Shown: positions 1 to 7,629 of the stretch, in pieces
Layout: each line of letters opens with the position of its first letter
How positions within the stretch are numbered: position 1 is the stretch's first letter
Origin: Entomomonas sp945283395
GTDB lineage: Bacteria; Pseudomonadota; Gammaproteobacteria; Pseudomonadales; Pseudomonadaceae
Length of the DNA: 64,000 nt
Direction of reading: 5' to 3'
NCBI GenBank assembly: GCA_946480835.1
Contig: CAMLLC010000013.1
Span: forward strand, 3,549-67,548
The notes under the pieces: generated by a model
What the model was told of the DNA's origin: nothing
Database searches by the model: none
The model's input: only the letters and a program-made list of their open reading frames with translations
Made by a program: the position numbers and the translations under genes

Positions 1-2300
1 GTATGGATGGCCGTGATAGGGTAATAGATTATGTTGCCGATACTTATGGCCGTAATGCAGTTAGCCAAATTATCACTTTTGGGTCTATGGCTGCTAAAGC
101 TGTAGTTCGTGATGTGGCAAGGGTACAAGGAAAGTCTTATGGATTGGCTGATCGTTTATCTAAGATGATTCCTTTTGAAATAGGAATGACCCTTCAAAAA
201 GCCTATGATCAGGAGGAATCTTTAAGGGAGTTGCTAAAGAATGATGATGAGGCCGCTGAAATTTTGGAAATGGCGTTAAAATTAGAAGGTATTACTAGAA
301 ATACAGGGAAACATGCAGGAGGAGTGGTAATAGCGCCTACTAAATTAACAGATTTTTCTCCAGTACAATGTGATGAAGATGGTCATGGTTTAGTTACTCA
401 ATATGATAAGGAAGATGTTGAGGCTGCGGGCTTAGTTAAGTTTGACTTTTTGGGATTAAGAACTCTTACTATTATAGATTGGGCATTAGATACCATAAAT
501 AGTGAAAGAGTTAAACAAGGCGAATCGCCATTAGATATTAATTTTATTCCATTAGATGATGAAAAAACGTATAAATTACTCCAAAGAGCTGAAACAACCG
601 CGGTATTCCAATTAGAATCTCGTGGTATGAAAGAGCTTATAAAAAAGCTCAAGCCTGACTGTTTGGAAGATTTGATAGCGTTGGTGGCTTTATTTCGTCC
701 TGGCCCTTTGCAGTCAGGTATGGTGGATGATTTTATTAATAGAAAACATGGTAGAGCAGAAATTTCTTACCCCCATCCTGATTATCAATTGGAATGTTTA
801 AAACCTGTGTTAGCTCCTACTTATGGGGTTATTTTGTATCAAGAACAAGTGATGCAAATTGCCCAAGTGATGGCAGGTTATACCTTAGGTGGTGCTGATA
901 TGCTTCGCCGGGCTATGGGGAAGAAGAAGCCAGAAGAAATGGCTAAACAGCGCGCAGTATTTTTACAGGGAGCGATAAAGCAGGGTATAAATCAAGAGTT
1001 AGCAGGTAATATTTTTGATCTAGTAGAAAAGTTTGCGGGTTATGGCTTTAATAAATCGCATTCCGCAGCCTATGGTTTAGTTTCTTATCAAACTGCTTGG
1101 CTGAAAACTCATTATCCGTCTCCTTTTATGGCAGCCGTCTTATCCGCAGATATGCACAATACTGATAAGATAGTAACGCTAATTGAAGAATGCCGTAACA
1201 TGAACTTACGCATTGATGCGCCAGATGTGAATACTTCAAAATTTAAGTTTACTGTAGGAGATGATGGCCGTATTGTTTATGGGCTTGGGGCTATCAAGGG
1301 AGTAGGTGAGGGCCCAGTTGCGGCCATAGTAGAAGCTCGTCAACTAGGCTGTTTTAAGGATTTATTTGATTTTTGTAAAAGAGTAGATATGAAACGTATT
1401 AATAAACGTACTCTTGAAGCACTCATAAAATCTGGCGCGTTTGATAGGCTAGGACCTTATTATCAAGATGAATTGAAAGCTTATAAGATGACGGTGGATA
1501 AGAATAGAGCTGTATTAATGGCTGCCATTGAAGAGGCTATTCAAGTAGCAGAACAGCAAGCCCGTAGTCAAGATAGTGGTCTTATGGATTTGTTTGATGA
1601 GTTATTTACAGCTGAATCTAATGGGGATGTCTATCTAGCTTATCAACAGGTTCGTGAAATCCCTATCAAAGAACGTTTAAAAGGCGAGAAAGAAACCTTG
1701 GGACTGTATTTAACAGGACATCCTATAGATGAGTATGAAGTAGAAATCAGACGTTTTGCTAAGCACCGAATAAAGGATTTGAAAGCTTCCCGAGATAGTC
1801 AAACAGTGGCAGGTCTTATCGTTAGTATGAGAATAATGAAAAATAAAAAAGGGGATAAGATGGCTTTTGTTGTGTTGGATGATCGTTCAGCCCGTATTGA
1901 AGCATCACTTTTTGCCGACGTTTTTTGTGAAGCACAGCAATTGATAGCACAGGATGTAATGGTCGTAGTAGAAGGCGAGGTTAGCTATGATGATTTTTCT
2001 AGCAATTTACGAATGAGAGTAAAAAAAGTACATAGTTTATTAGATACTCGCACCAACTTAGCTGAAAGTTTATGTATTTGTGTTAATCATCAGCAGTTAG
2101 TTAAGGAACAGCTGAATTGGTTAAGTAGTTTATTAGTACAATATAAGGGCAATTGCCCTATTAGTTTGGCGTATCAAAACGGTGAGGCAACAGCTATGTT
2201 GAGGTTTGGTGAGGCTTGGCAAGTTAAGCCCTCTGATGTGTTAATTCAATTATTAAGAGATCAGTTTGGGAAAGATCAAGTTTATTTAAACTACCGTTGA
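1..2300 (+). CDS. dnaE: DNA polymerase III alpha subunit, 3' part
   Basis: This is the replicative polymerase subunit of the DNA polymerase III core. The reading frame is open to the left edge, and its first visible residues follow directly on the family's active-site motif, so about 400 N-terminal residues (PHP domain and the first two catalytic aspartates) lie outside the window. The third catalytic aspartate is visible in KFDFLGL (D148 of the visible part). The helix-hairpin-helix region follows, and an OB-fold lies near visible residues 600-690. accA follows after a 321-base gap, and this dnaE-accA order is typical of Pseudomonas and Escherichia. No frameshift is seen. Confidence 0.97.
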   Translation, partial: MDGRDRVIDYVADTYGRNAVSQIITFGSMAAKAVVRDVARVQGKSYGLADRLSKMIPFEIGMTLQKAYDQEESLRELLKNDDEAAEILEMALKLEGITRNTGKHAGGVVIAPTKLTDFSPVQCDEDGHGLVTQYDKEDVEAAGLVKFDFLGLRTLTIIDWALDTINSERVKQGESPLDINFIPLDDEKTYKLLQRAETTAVFQLESRGMKELIKKLKPDCLEDLIALVALFRPGPLQSGMVDDFINRKHGRAEISYPHPDYQLECLKPVLAPTYGVILYQEQVMQIAQVMAGYTLGGADMLRRAMGKKKPEEMAKQRAVFLQGAIKQGINQELAGNIFDLVEKFAGYGFNKSHSAAYGLVSYQTAWLKTHYPSPFMAAVLSADMHNTDKIVTLIEECRNMNLRIDAPDVNTSKFKFTVGDDGRIVYGLGAIKGVGEGPVAAIVEARQLGCFKDLFDFCKRVDMKRINKRTLEALIKSGAFDRLGPYYQDELKAYKMTVDKNRAVLMAAIEEAIQVAEQQARSQDSGLMDLFDELFTAESNGDVYLAYQQVREIPIKERLKGEKETLGLYLTGHPIDEYEVEIRRFAKHRIKDLKASRDSQTVAGLIVSMRIMKNKKGDKMAFVVLDDRSARIEASLFADVFCEAQQLIAQDVMVVVEGEVSYDDFSSNLRMRVKKVHSLLDTRTNLAESLCICVNHQQLVKEQLNWLSSLLVQYKGNCPISLAYQNGEATAMLRFGEAWQVKPSDVLIQLLRDQFGKDQVYLNYR

Positions 2301-2621
2301 CAAAACCGGCTGAGCACCTCATTAATTTTTTGGTTTATAACTTTCAGTTATTAGCAATGTGTCAAGGCATGTTTGCTAATTAGTTTATTATGCTGTTAGT
2401 TAGCCTATCACTTATCTAATGTATTTTATTTATGTTTTTAATTTTTTGAAATTGCAAGGAATTTACTAAAACAGTACGTTTTAATTGAGTATTAATGAAC
2501 AAGTTATTATAAGTATTATTTAACCTAACAATAATTTAATAATATAACTTATTAGCTGTTTATCTAATGAACGGATATAATAGTTAATCAACAATTATAT
2601 TTTAGATAAGACAGGATAATT
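2301..2621. other. dnaE-accA intergenic gap, AT-rich
   Basis: No gene, hairpin with a T-run or convincing promoter pair is seen. A weak candidate is TTGAGT at 2485 with an AT-rich TTATAA near 2507. The gap presumably carries the accA promoter. The accA start at 2622 is preceded by AGGAT. Confidence 0.5.
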
Positions 2622-3572
2622 ATGAATCCAAATTTTCTTGATTTTGAACAGCCTATTGCTGATCTGATTGCTAAAATAGATGAGTTACGATTAGCACAAG
2701 ATGGTAATTCACATAATATTGCCGAGGCTATTGCTAATCTAGAAAGAGAAAAGCAAGAAAAAACTGTTACCTTGTTTAATAATTTAACCAGTTGGCAAAT
2801 CACCCAATTATCTCGTCATCCAAAGCGTCCTTATACGTTAGATTATATTGACAATCTTTTTGATGAGTTTGAAGAACTCCACGGTGATCGCCATTATGCA
2901 GATGACGAAGCTATTGTTGGAGGTATTGCGCGTTTTGAAGATAAACCTATCATGGTAATAGGGCATCAAAAAGGCCGTGATGTGAAGGAGAAAGTTCGTC
3001 GTAATTTTGGCATGCCACGCCCAGAAGGTTATCGTAAAGCTTGTCGATTAATGGAAATGGCAGAACGCTTTAAAATGCCAATTATTACCTTTATTGATAC
3101 TCCCGGTGCCTATCCAGGAATAGGTGCTGAGGAACGGGGACAAAGTGAGGCTATTGCTTGGAATTTAAGGGTAATGGCGCGATTAAAAATACCTATTATT
3201 GCAACTGTAATAGGTGAAGGTGGGTCTGGTGGCGCGTTAGCTATAGGAGTAGGTGATAGATTAAATATGCTTCAGTATTCAATTTATTCCGTGATCTCTC
3301 CTGAAGGTTGTGCTTCTATCCTCTGGAAAACAGCGGAAAAAGCGCCAGAGGCAGCTGAAGCTATGGGAGTAACAGCTAAACGTTTGAAAGGTCTAAATAT
3401 AGTTGATCAGGTAATAGCTGAGCCGCTAGGTGGAGCCCATAGAGATTATCATGCTACAGCTATTAATATTGGTGACGTGTTAGCTAAGCAATTAGCAGAC
3501 TTGCAAAAGTTATCAATTGACGAATTATTAGAAAAGCGTTACAAGCGTTTAATGAGTTATGGAATTCATTAG
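2622..3572 (+). CDS. accA: Acetyl-CoA carboxylase carboxyltransferase subunit alpha
   Basis: The product is the alpha half of the carboxyltransferase that moves the carboxyl group from biotin to acetyl-CoA to make malonyl-CoA, the first committed step of fatty acid synthesis; it acts in the cytosol with AccD. The protein has 316 residues, the usual length. It shows the N-terminal helical segment, the conserved FDEFEELHGDR region near residue 80, and the crotonase-fold core with FIDTPGAYPG and GEGGSGGALA, glycine-rich loops that build the acyl-CoA oxyanion holes. The start is supported by AGGATAATT just upstream. It stands alone between dnaE and the tRNA cluster. Confidence 0.97.
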   Translation: MNPNFLDFEQPIADLIAKIDELRLAQDGNSHNIAEAIANLEREKQEKTVTLFNNLTSWQITQLSRHPKRPYTLDYIDNLFDEFEELHGDRHYADDEAIVGGIARFEDKPIMVIGHQKGRDVKEKVRRNFGMPRPEGYRKACRLMEMAERFKMPIITFIDTPGAYPGIGAEERGQSEAIAWNLRVMARLKIPIIATVIGEGGSGGALAIGVGDRLNMLQYSIYSVISPEGCASILWKTAEKAPEAAEAMGVTAKRLKGLNIVDQVIAEPLGGAHRDYHATAINIGDVLAKQLADLQKLSIDELLEKRYKRLMSYGIH

Positions 3573-3619
3573 TAAGCAATAGCTATCACCAAAAAAATGG
3601 TAAATTTAATAAAAAAAAC

Positions 3620-3655
3620 TTGACATTGGCGTGATTTACAAGCAAAATGCGCGCC
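3620..3655 (+). promoter_or_regulatory. Stable-RNA promoter of the tRNA cluster
   Basis: TTGACA at 3620-3625, a 17-base spacer and CAAAAT at 3643-3648 form a near-consensus sigma-70 promoter. It is followed at once by a GC-rich discriminator (GCGCGCC), the hallmark of stringently controlled rRNA and tRNA promoters. An A-rich tract lies just upstream. The same discriminator recurs at the right edge of the window (63993). Confidence 0.85.
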
Positions 3656-3661
3656 TCGCTT

Positions 3662-3746
3662 GGAGGGGTTCCCGAGCGGTCAAAGGGAGCGGACTGTAAA
3701 TCCGCCGTCTTCGACTTCGAAGGTTCAAATCCTTCCCCCTCCACCA
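3662..3746 (+). tRNA. tRNA-Tyr (GTA)
   Basis: The 85-base cloverleaf includes an encoded CCA end. The acceptor arm GGAGGGG pairs with CCCCTCC. The anticodon GTA is at 3696-3698, a long variable arm typical of class II tRNA-Tyr is present, and the T-loop GGTTCAAATCC is intact. First gene of the Tyr-Gly-Thr cluster found beside tufB in many gammaproteobacteria. Confidence 0.97.
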
Positions 3747-3767
3747 AATTACTTGTAAAAGCAATTT

Positions 3768-3841
<74 letters not shown>

Positions 3842-3854
3842 TCTTTATATTCTT

Positions 3855-3930
3855 GCTCATGTAGCTCAGTTGGTAGAGCACACCCTTGGTAAGGGTGAGG
3901 TCAGCGGTTCAAATCCGCTCATGAGCTCCA
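3855..3930 (+). tRNA. tRNA-Thr (GGT)
   Basis: The 76-base cloverleaf includes CCA. The acceptor arm GCTCATG pairs with CATGAGC. The anticodon GGT is at 3888-3890 in the loop closed by ACCC/GGGT. In the usual gammaproteobacterial arrangement tufB follows directly, but here only about 107 non-coding bases separate it from tRNA-Trp. Confidence 0.97.
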
Positions 3931-3992
3931 AAGTGACTAATATTTATCCTCTATTGTTAAATAAAAACCACAAATAATTTTTTGGTGGGAGG

Positions 3993-4030
3993 TTGCTTTT
4001 TGGAGTAATAATTAAGTATAATATCCGGCC
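3993..4030 (+). promoter_or_regulatory. Promoter of tRNA-Trp/secE unit
   Basis: TTGCTT at 3993-3998, an 18-base spacer and a perfect TATAAT at 4017-4022, followed by a short CCGGCC discriminator. It lies 15 bases before tRNA-Trp and probably drives tRNA-Trp together with secE-nusG. Confidence 0.75.
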
Positions 4031-4037
4031 TTTTATT

Positions 4038-4113
4038 AGGCCAGTAGCTCAATTGGCAGAGCGACGGTCTCCAAAACCGTAGGTTGGGGGTTCGATTCCC
4101 TCCTGGCCTGCCA
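4038..4113 (+). tRNA. tRNA-Trp (CCA)
   Basis: The 76-base cloverleaf includes CCA. The acceptor arm AGGCCAG pairs with CTGGCCT. The anticodon CCA is at 4071-4073, in the loop closed by ACGGT/ACCGT. Its position directly before secE-nusG matches the tRNA-Trp-secE-nusG order of many gammaproteobacteria. Confidence 0.97.
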
Positions 4114-4160
4114 TTTTATTAAAGAAATGGTAATTTATTTTTTATTAAGGATCTTATTAG

Positions 4161-4538
4161 ATGAGTACCAAGGTTGAAGGCCAAAACTATCGTCTTGATC
4201 CCTTAAAATGGATCATTATCACTGTTCTCATAGCAGTTGGTGTTTTTGGGAATTGGTATCTCGCAACAACAGCTAATATATCGGTATTCTATCGTGTATT
4301 GGGCTTATTGCTATTAGCTGTGATAGCTATTTTTATTGGTCTTAAAACTCAAAAGGGCCAGAACTTTTTTAATTTAGTAAAGTCTGCCCGTGCAGAGATT
4401 CGTAAAGTTGTTTGGCCTACTCGCCAAGAAACTAAGCAAACTACGTTGATAGTAGTAGTAGTGGTACTTATAACTGCACTTATTTTATGGGGTTTAGATG
4501 CCCTCTTTGGTTGGCTAATATCGTTAATTGTAGGGTAG
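4161..4538 (+). CDS. secE: Preprotein translocase subunit SecE
   Basis: This is the small essential clamp of the SecYEG channel in the inner membrane. The protein has 125 residues and three predicted membrane segments (about 17-36, 44-62 and 93-117), the long gammaproteobacterial form. The conserved amphipathic stretch with AEIRKVVWPTRQET precedes the last helix. AAGGATC precedes the ATG. It lies 7 bases before nusG, the standard secE-nusG pair. Confidence 0.97.
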   Translation: MSTKVEGQNYRLDPLKWIIITVLIAVGVFGNWYLATTANISVFYRVLGLLLLAVIAIFIGLKTQKGQNFFNLVKSARAEIRKVVWPTRQETKQTTLIVVVVVLITALILWGLDALFGWLISLIVG

Positions 4539-4545
4539 GAAGCTC

Positions 4546-5079
4546 ATGGCTAAACGTTGGTATGTGGTACACGCCTATTCTGGTTATGAAAAGCATGTAA
4601 TGCGTTCATTACAAGAGCGCGTTAAACTAGCTGGAAAAGAAGAGCAGTTTGGTGAGATTTTAGTGCCTACTGAAGAAGTAGTAGAAATGCGAAATGGGCA
4701 AAAGCGTAAAAGTGAACGTAAATTTTTCCCAGGTTATGTATTAGTCCAAATGGAAATGGATGATAGTACGTGGCATTTAGTTAAAGATACCCCACGGGTC
4801 ATGGGATTTATTGGTGGTACTGCCGATAAGCCATCGCCTATTACTGATAGAGAAGCAGAGGCTATTCTACAGCGTGTTGCTAATACAGGTGATAAACCAA
4901 AACCAAGAACTTTATTTGAACCAGGTGAGACAGTACGTGTGATAGAAGGTCCATTTGCTGATTTCAATGGTACGGTAGAAGAAGTGAATTATGAAAAAAG
5001 CCGTGTTCAAGTGGCTGTCTCTATTTTTGGTCGTTTAACGCCGGTTGAGCTTGAGTTTAGTCAAGTAGAAAAAGTTTAA
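4546..5079 (+). CDS. nusG: Transcription termination/antitermination factor NusG
   Basis: NusG binds the RNA polymerase clamp, suppresses pausing, and links polymerase to Rho or to ribosomal protein S10. The protein has 177 residues, the usual size. The N-terminal NGN domain begins with the conserved KRWYVVHAYSGYE, and the C-terminal KOW domain (about 125-177) carries VRVIEGPFADFNGTVEEV. It is translated just after secE, with the L11 operon downstream. Confidence 0.98.
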   Translation: MAKRWYVVHAYSGYEKHVMRSLQERVKLAGKEEQFGEILVPTEEVVEMRNGQKRKSERKFFPGYVLVQMEMDDSTWHLVKDTPRVMGFIGGTADKPSPITDREAEAILQRVANTGDKPKPRTLFEPGETVRVIEGPFADFNGTVEEVNYEKSRVQVAVSIFGRLTPVELEFSQVEKV

Positions 5080-5169
5080 TTGTAAAAGTCTCTATTCTTT
5101 TTTATGGAATAGGGTTGTTTAAAACGGGGAGCTTATTTTGAGCGTTAATACCCATCATTGGAGCATGTA

Positions 5170-5601
5170 ATGGCTAAGAAAATCACAGCATACATCAAAT
5201 TGCAAGTTAAAGCTGGTCAGGCTAATCCTAGTCCTCCAGTAGGCCCTGCGCTAGGTCAGCATGGCGTTAATATTATGGAGTTTTGTAAAGCGTTCAACGC
5301 CAAAACACAAGGTATGGAACCAGGTCTTCCTACCCCTGTTATTATCACAGTTTATGCCGATCGTAGCTTTACTTTTGAGGTTAAGAGTACGCCCGCTTCT
5401 GTATTATTGAAGAAAGCTGCTGGACTTAAGAGCGGTTCAAGCGCGCCTAATACAAAAAAAGTTGGTAAAGTAACACGTGCTCAATTAGAAGAAATAGCCA
5501 AGGCGAAAGAAGCAGATTTAACGGCTGCTAATTTAGACGCTGCTGTGCGCACCATCGCTGGTTCTGCTCGTAGCATGGGCATTGAAGTGGAGGGTGTATA
5601 A
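5170..5601 (+). CDS. rplK: 50S ribosomal protein L11
   Basis: L11 builds the ribosomal GTPase-associated centre at the stalk base and is needed for RelA sensing. The frame is open from 5158, but the family start MAKKITAYIKLQ and the GGAG at 5160 place the start at the ATG at 5170, giving 143 residues. The N-terminal domain has the proline-rich NPSPPVGPALGQHGVNIMEF motif, and the C-terminal domain binds rRNA. The stop codon overlaps the rplA start by one base (TAATG), so the two are translationally coupled. In Escherichia coli L1 represses this operon by binding the rplK leader; the hairpin near 5092-5114 may belong to that leader. Confidence 0.98.
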   Translation: MAKKITAYIKLQVKAGQANPSPPVGPALGQHGVNIMEFCKAFNAKTQGMEPGLPTPVIITVYADRSFTFEVKSTPASVLLKKAAGLKSGSSAPNTKKVGKVTRAQLEEIAKAKEADLTAANLDAAVRTIAGSARSMGIEVEGV

Positions 5602-6296
5602 TGGCCAAATTAACTAAACGTCAAAAAGCTATTGCTGAAAAAGTACAAGCAAATAAATTATATGGTATAGAAGAAGCGGCTAAGTTGCTAGCTGAAATAT
5701 CAACCGTTAAATTTGTAGAATCTGTTGATATTGCAATTAATTTAGGTGTTGACTCGCGTAAATCAGATCAAATGGTTCGTGGTGCAGTAGTATTACCTAA
5801 TGGTACTGGGAAAACGGCTCGGGTAGCTGTATTTACCCAAGGTGCTGCGGCAGAAGCTGCATTAGCTGCTGGTGCTGATAAAGTAGGTATGGAAGAATTA
5901 GCCGCTGAAATTAAGGCTGGTGATTTAAGCTATGATGTGGTGATTGCTTCGCCAGATGCCATGCGTGTCGTAGGCCAACTAGGTCAAATATTAGGGCCAC
6001 GTGGACTTATGCCTAACCCTAAAGTGGGTACAGTGACTCCTGATGTTGCAACAGCTGTCAAAAATGCTAAAGCAGGTCAAGTACAATTTCGCACTAATAA
6101 AGAAGGTATTATCCATTCAACTGTTGGTAAAGTAAATTTTGAGCCAGCTAAACTGAAACAAAATGTTGAATTTTTAGTGAGTGAAATCAAACGGTTAAAA
6201 CCTTCTACCTCAAAAGGTGTATATTTGAAACGTGTAACCTTAAGCTCTACAATGGGGCCTGGGTTACAACTTGATACAGCAGCTTTTAGTAACTAA
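5601..6296 (+). CDS. rplA: 50S ribosomal protein L1
   Basis: L1 forms the mobile stalk beside the E-site and, in related bacteria, represses translation of the L11-L1 mRNA. The protein has 231 residues, the usual size. The conserved GPRGLMPNPKVGTVT motif lies near residues 130-145 and MVRGAVVLPNGTGK near 54-68. It starts at an ATG that overlaps the rplK stop codon. Confidence 0.98.
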   Translation: MAKLTKRQKAIAEKVQANKLYGIEEAAKLLAEISTVKFVESVDIAINLGVDSRKSDQMVRGAVVLPNGTGKTARVAVFTQGAAAEAALAAGADKVGMEELAAEIKAGDLSYDVVIASPDAMRVVGQLGQILGPRGLMPNPKVGTVTPDVATAVKNAKAGQVQFRTNKEGIIHSTVGKVNFEPAKLKQNVEFLVSEIKRLKPSTSKGVYLKRVTLSSTMGPGLQLDTAAFSN

Positions 6297-6308
6297 TTTT
6301 ATTTCTAG

Positions 6309-6460
6309 TAGGTTATTTATTGGTAACCTATTAACTCAAATTGGGGTCCCTGCCTGGCGGGGGCTATCCAAGACCGTAGGTGGTTAAACCCTTAATTTTA
6401 TAAGCCTACGCAGATGGTGCTCCCGATTCTAATGAATCAGACACCAAAACTACTTAATAG
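6309..6460 (+). promoter_or_regulatory. L10 leader, autoregulatory mRNA structure of rplJL
   Basis: The gap before rplJ contains the conserved core of the proteobacterial L10 leader: CCAAGACCGTAGGTGGTT at about 6368, pairing through GTAGG and CCTACG with GCCTACGCAGATGGTG at about 6403. L10 (with L7/L12) binds this fold and represses translation of its own operon. A preceding 7-base hairpin (6309-6315 with 6324-6330) may separate it from the L11 operon transcript. Recognised by its conserved sequence; the full fold was not computed. Confidence 0.8.
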
Positions 6461-6499
6461 ATAACTATTAAGGTTAATGGAAATTCCAGGAGTGAACCC

Positions 6500-6991
6500 G
6501 TGGCAATTAAACTCGAAGACAAAAAAGCTATTGTTGCTGAAGTCAGCGAGGCTGCAAATAGTGCTTTATCCGCTGTCGTTGCTGATGCGCGTGGCGTGAC
6601 TGTTAGTGCTATGACTGGACTTCGTAAAGAGGCTCGTGCGAATGGTGTATATATGCGAGTTGTGCGCAATACATTATTACGTCGTGTAGTAGAAGGTACA
6701 CCATTTGAAGTACTGACTAATTCATTGAAAGGGCCTACCTTAATTGCTTTCTCTAATGAACATCCAGGCGCTGCTGCCCGTATTTTTAAAGAGTTTGCAA
6801 AAGGTCAAGAGAAGTTTGAAATCAAAGCTGCCGCTTTTGAAGGCAATTTGATTGCAGCTGATGCTTTAGCAAGTTTACCAACATACGACGAAGCTATTTC
6901 TCAATTGATGAGTGTTATTCAAGGGGCAACTAGCAAATTTGTTCGTACATTGGCAGCTATCCAAGCTCAAAAAGAAACCTCTGCAGCTTAA
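6500..6991 (+). CDS. rplJ: 50S ribosomal protein L10
   Basis: L10 anchors the L7/L12 dimers to the stalk base of the large subunit. The protein has 163 residues against about 166 in relatives, beginning MAIKLEDKKAIVAEV as in the family. The start is a GTG preceded by CCAGGAGTG. The C-terminal helix that binds L7/L12 is visible at about 135-160. It is controlled by the leader just upstream and followed after 82 bases by rplL. Confidence 0.98.
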   Translation: MAIKLEDKKAIVAEVSEAANSALSAVVADARGVTVSAMTGLRKEARANGVYMRVVRNTLLRRVVEGTPFEVLTNSLKGPTLIAFSNEHPGAAARIFKEFAKGQEKFEIKAAAFEGNLIAADALASLPTYDEAISQLMSVIQGATSKFVRTLAAIQAQKETSAA

Positions 6992-7073
6992 AACGCTGCT
7001 TAAGTTTATAGGTTTAACAAGTTATTTTATTTAATGATTTTGAATCATTACCAATTATATAGGAATTAGAGTT

Positions 7074-7445
7074 ATGGCTCTTACTAACGAAGATATCATC
7101 AATGCAGTTTCTGAAATGTCAGTAATGCAAGTGGTTGAATTAATCAAAGCGATGGAAGAGAAATTTGGTGTTTCTGCTGCTGCTGCCGTAGTTGCTGGTC
7201 CTGCTGGTCCTGCTGCTGAAGCGGCTGAAGAAAAAACTGAATTTACTATTTTCTTAGCTGAAGCTGGCGATAAGAAAGTAAATGTAATTAAAGCAGTTCG
7301 TGAGATCACCGGACTTGGCCTTAAAGAAGCTAAAGCTGTGGTTGATGGTGCACCTGGCGTGGTTAAAGAAAGTGTTGCTAAAGAAGAAGCAGAAGCCGCT
7401 AAGAAAGCACTTGAAGACGCAGGTGCTAAGGTTGAGCTTAAGTAA
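7074..7445 (+). CDS. rplL: 50S ribosomal protein L7/L12
   Basis: This multicopy stalk protein recruits translational GTPases. It has 123 residues: an N-terminal dimerisation domain (about 1-33), an alanine/glycine/proline-rich hinge (about 36-52), and a C-terminal factor-binding domain with VNVIKAVREITGLGLKEAK. AGGAATTAG precedes the ATG. It shares the L10 leader control, and the hairpin after it limits read-through into rpoBC. Confidence 0.98.
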   Translation: MALTNEDIINAVSEMSVMQVVELIKAMEEKFGVSAAAAVVAGPAGPAAEAAEEKTEFTIFLAEAGDKKVNVIKAVREITGLGLKEAKAVVDGAPGVVKESVAKEEAEAAKKALEDAGAKVELK

Positions 7446-7489
7446 GTTTAGCTTTTTGTTGGCAGCTCCAACATCAAACTAGAGCTGAT

Positions 7490-7518
7490 GGCTGGTGACT
7501 TTAGTCACCGGCCTTTTT
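7490..7518 (+). terminator. Attenuator between rplL and rpoB
   Basis: The arms GGCTGGTGAC (7490-7499) and GTCACCGGCC (7504-7513) pair over ten positions with one G-T wobble around a four-base loop, followed by TTTTT. In E. coli a partial terminator at this position lets only a fraction of transcripts reach rpoBC; the same role is inferred here. Confidence 0.8.
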
Positions 7519-7629
7519 CCGTTATAGCAACTAGCTATAATTAAGGGTTTAACCCTTTGAAGAAATTAAGAATTTTCAAAACTCATTTAATGGTGAATGA
7601 GTTTAACCAGATGACTACTGGGGCGCACG

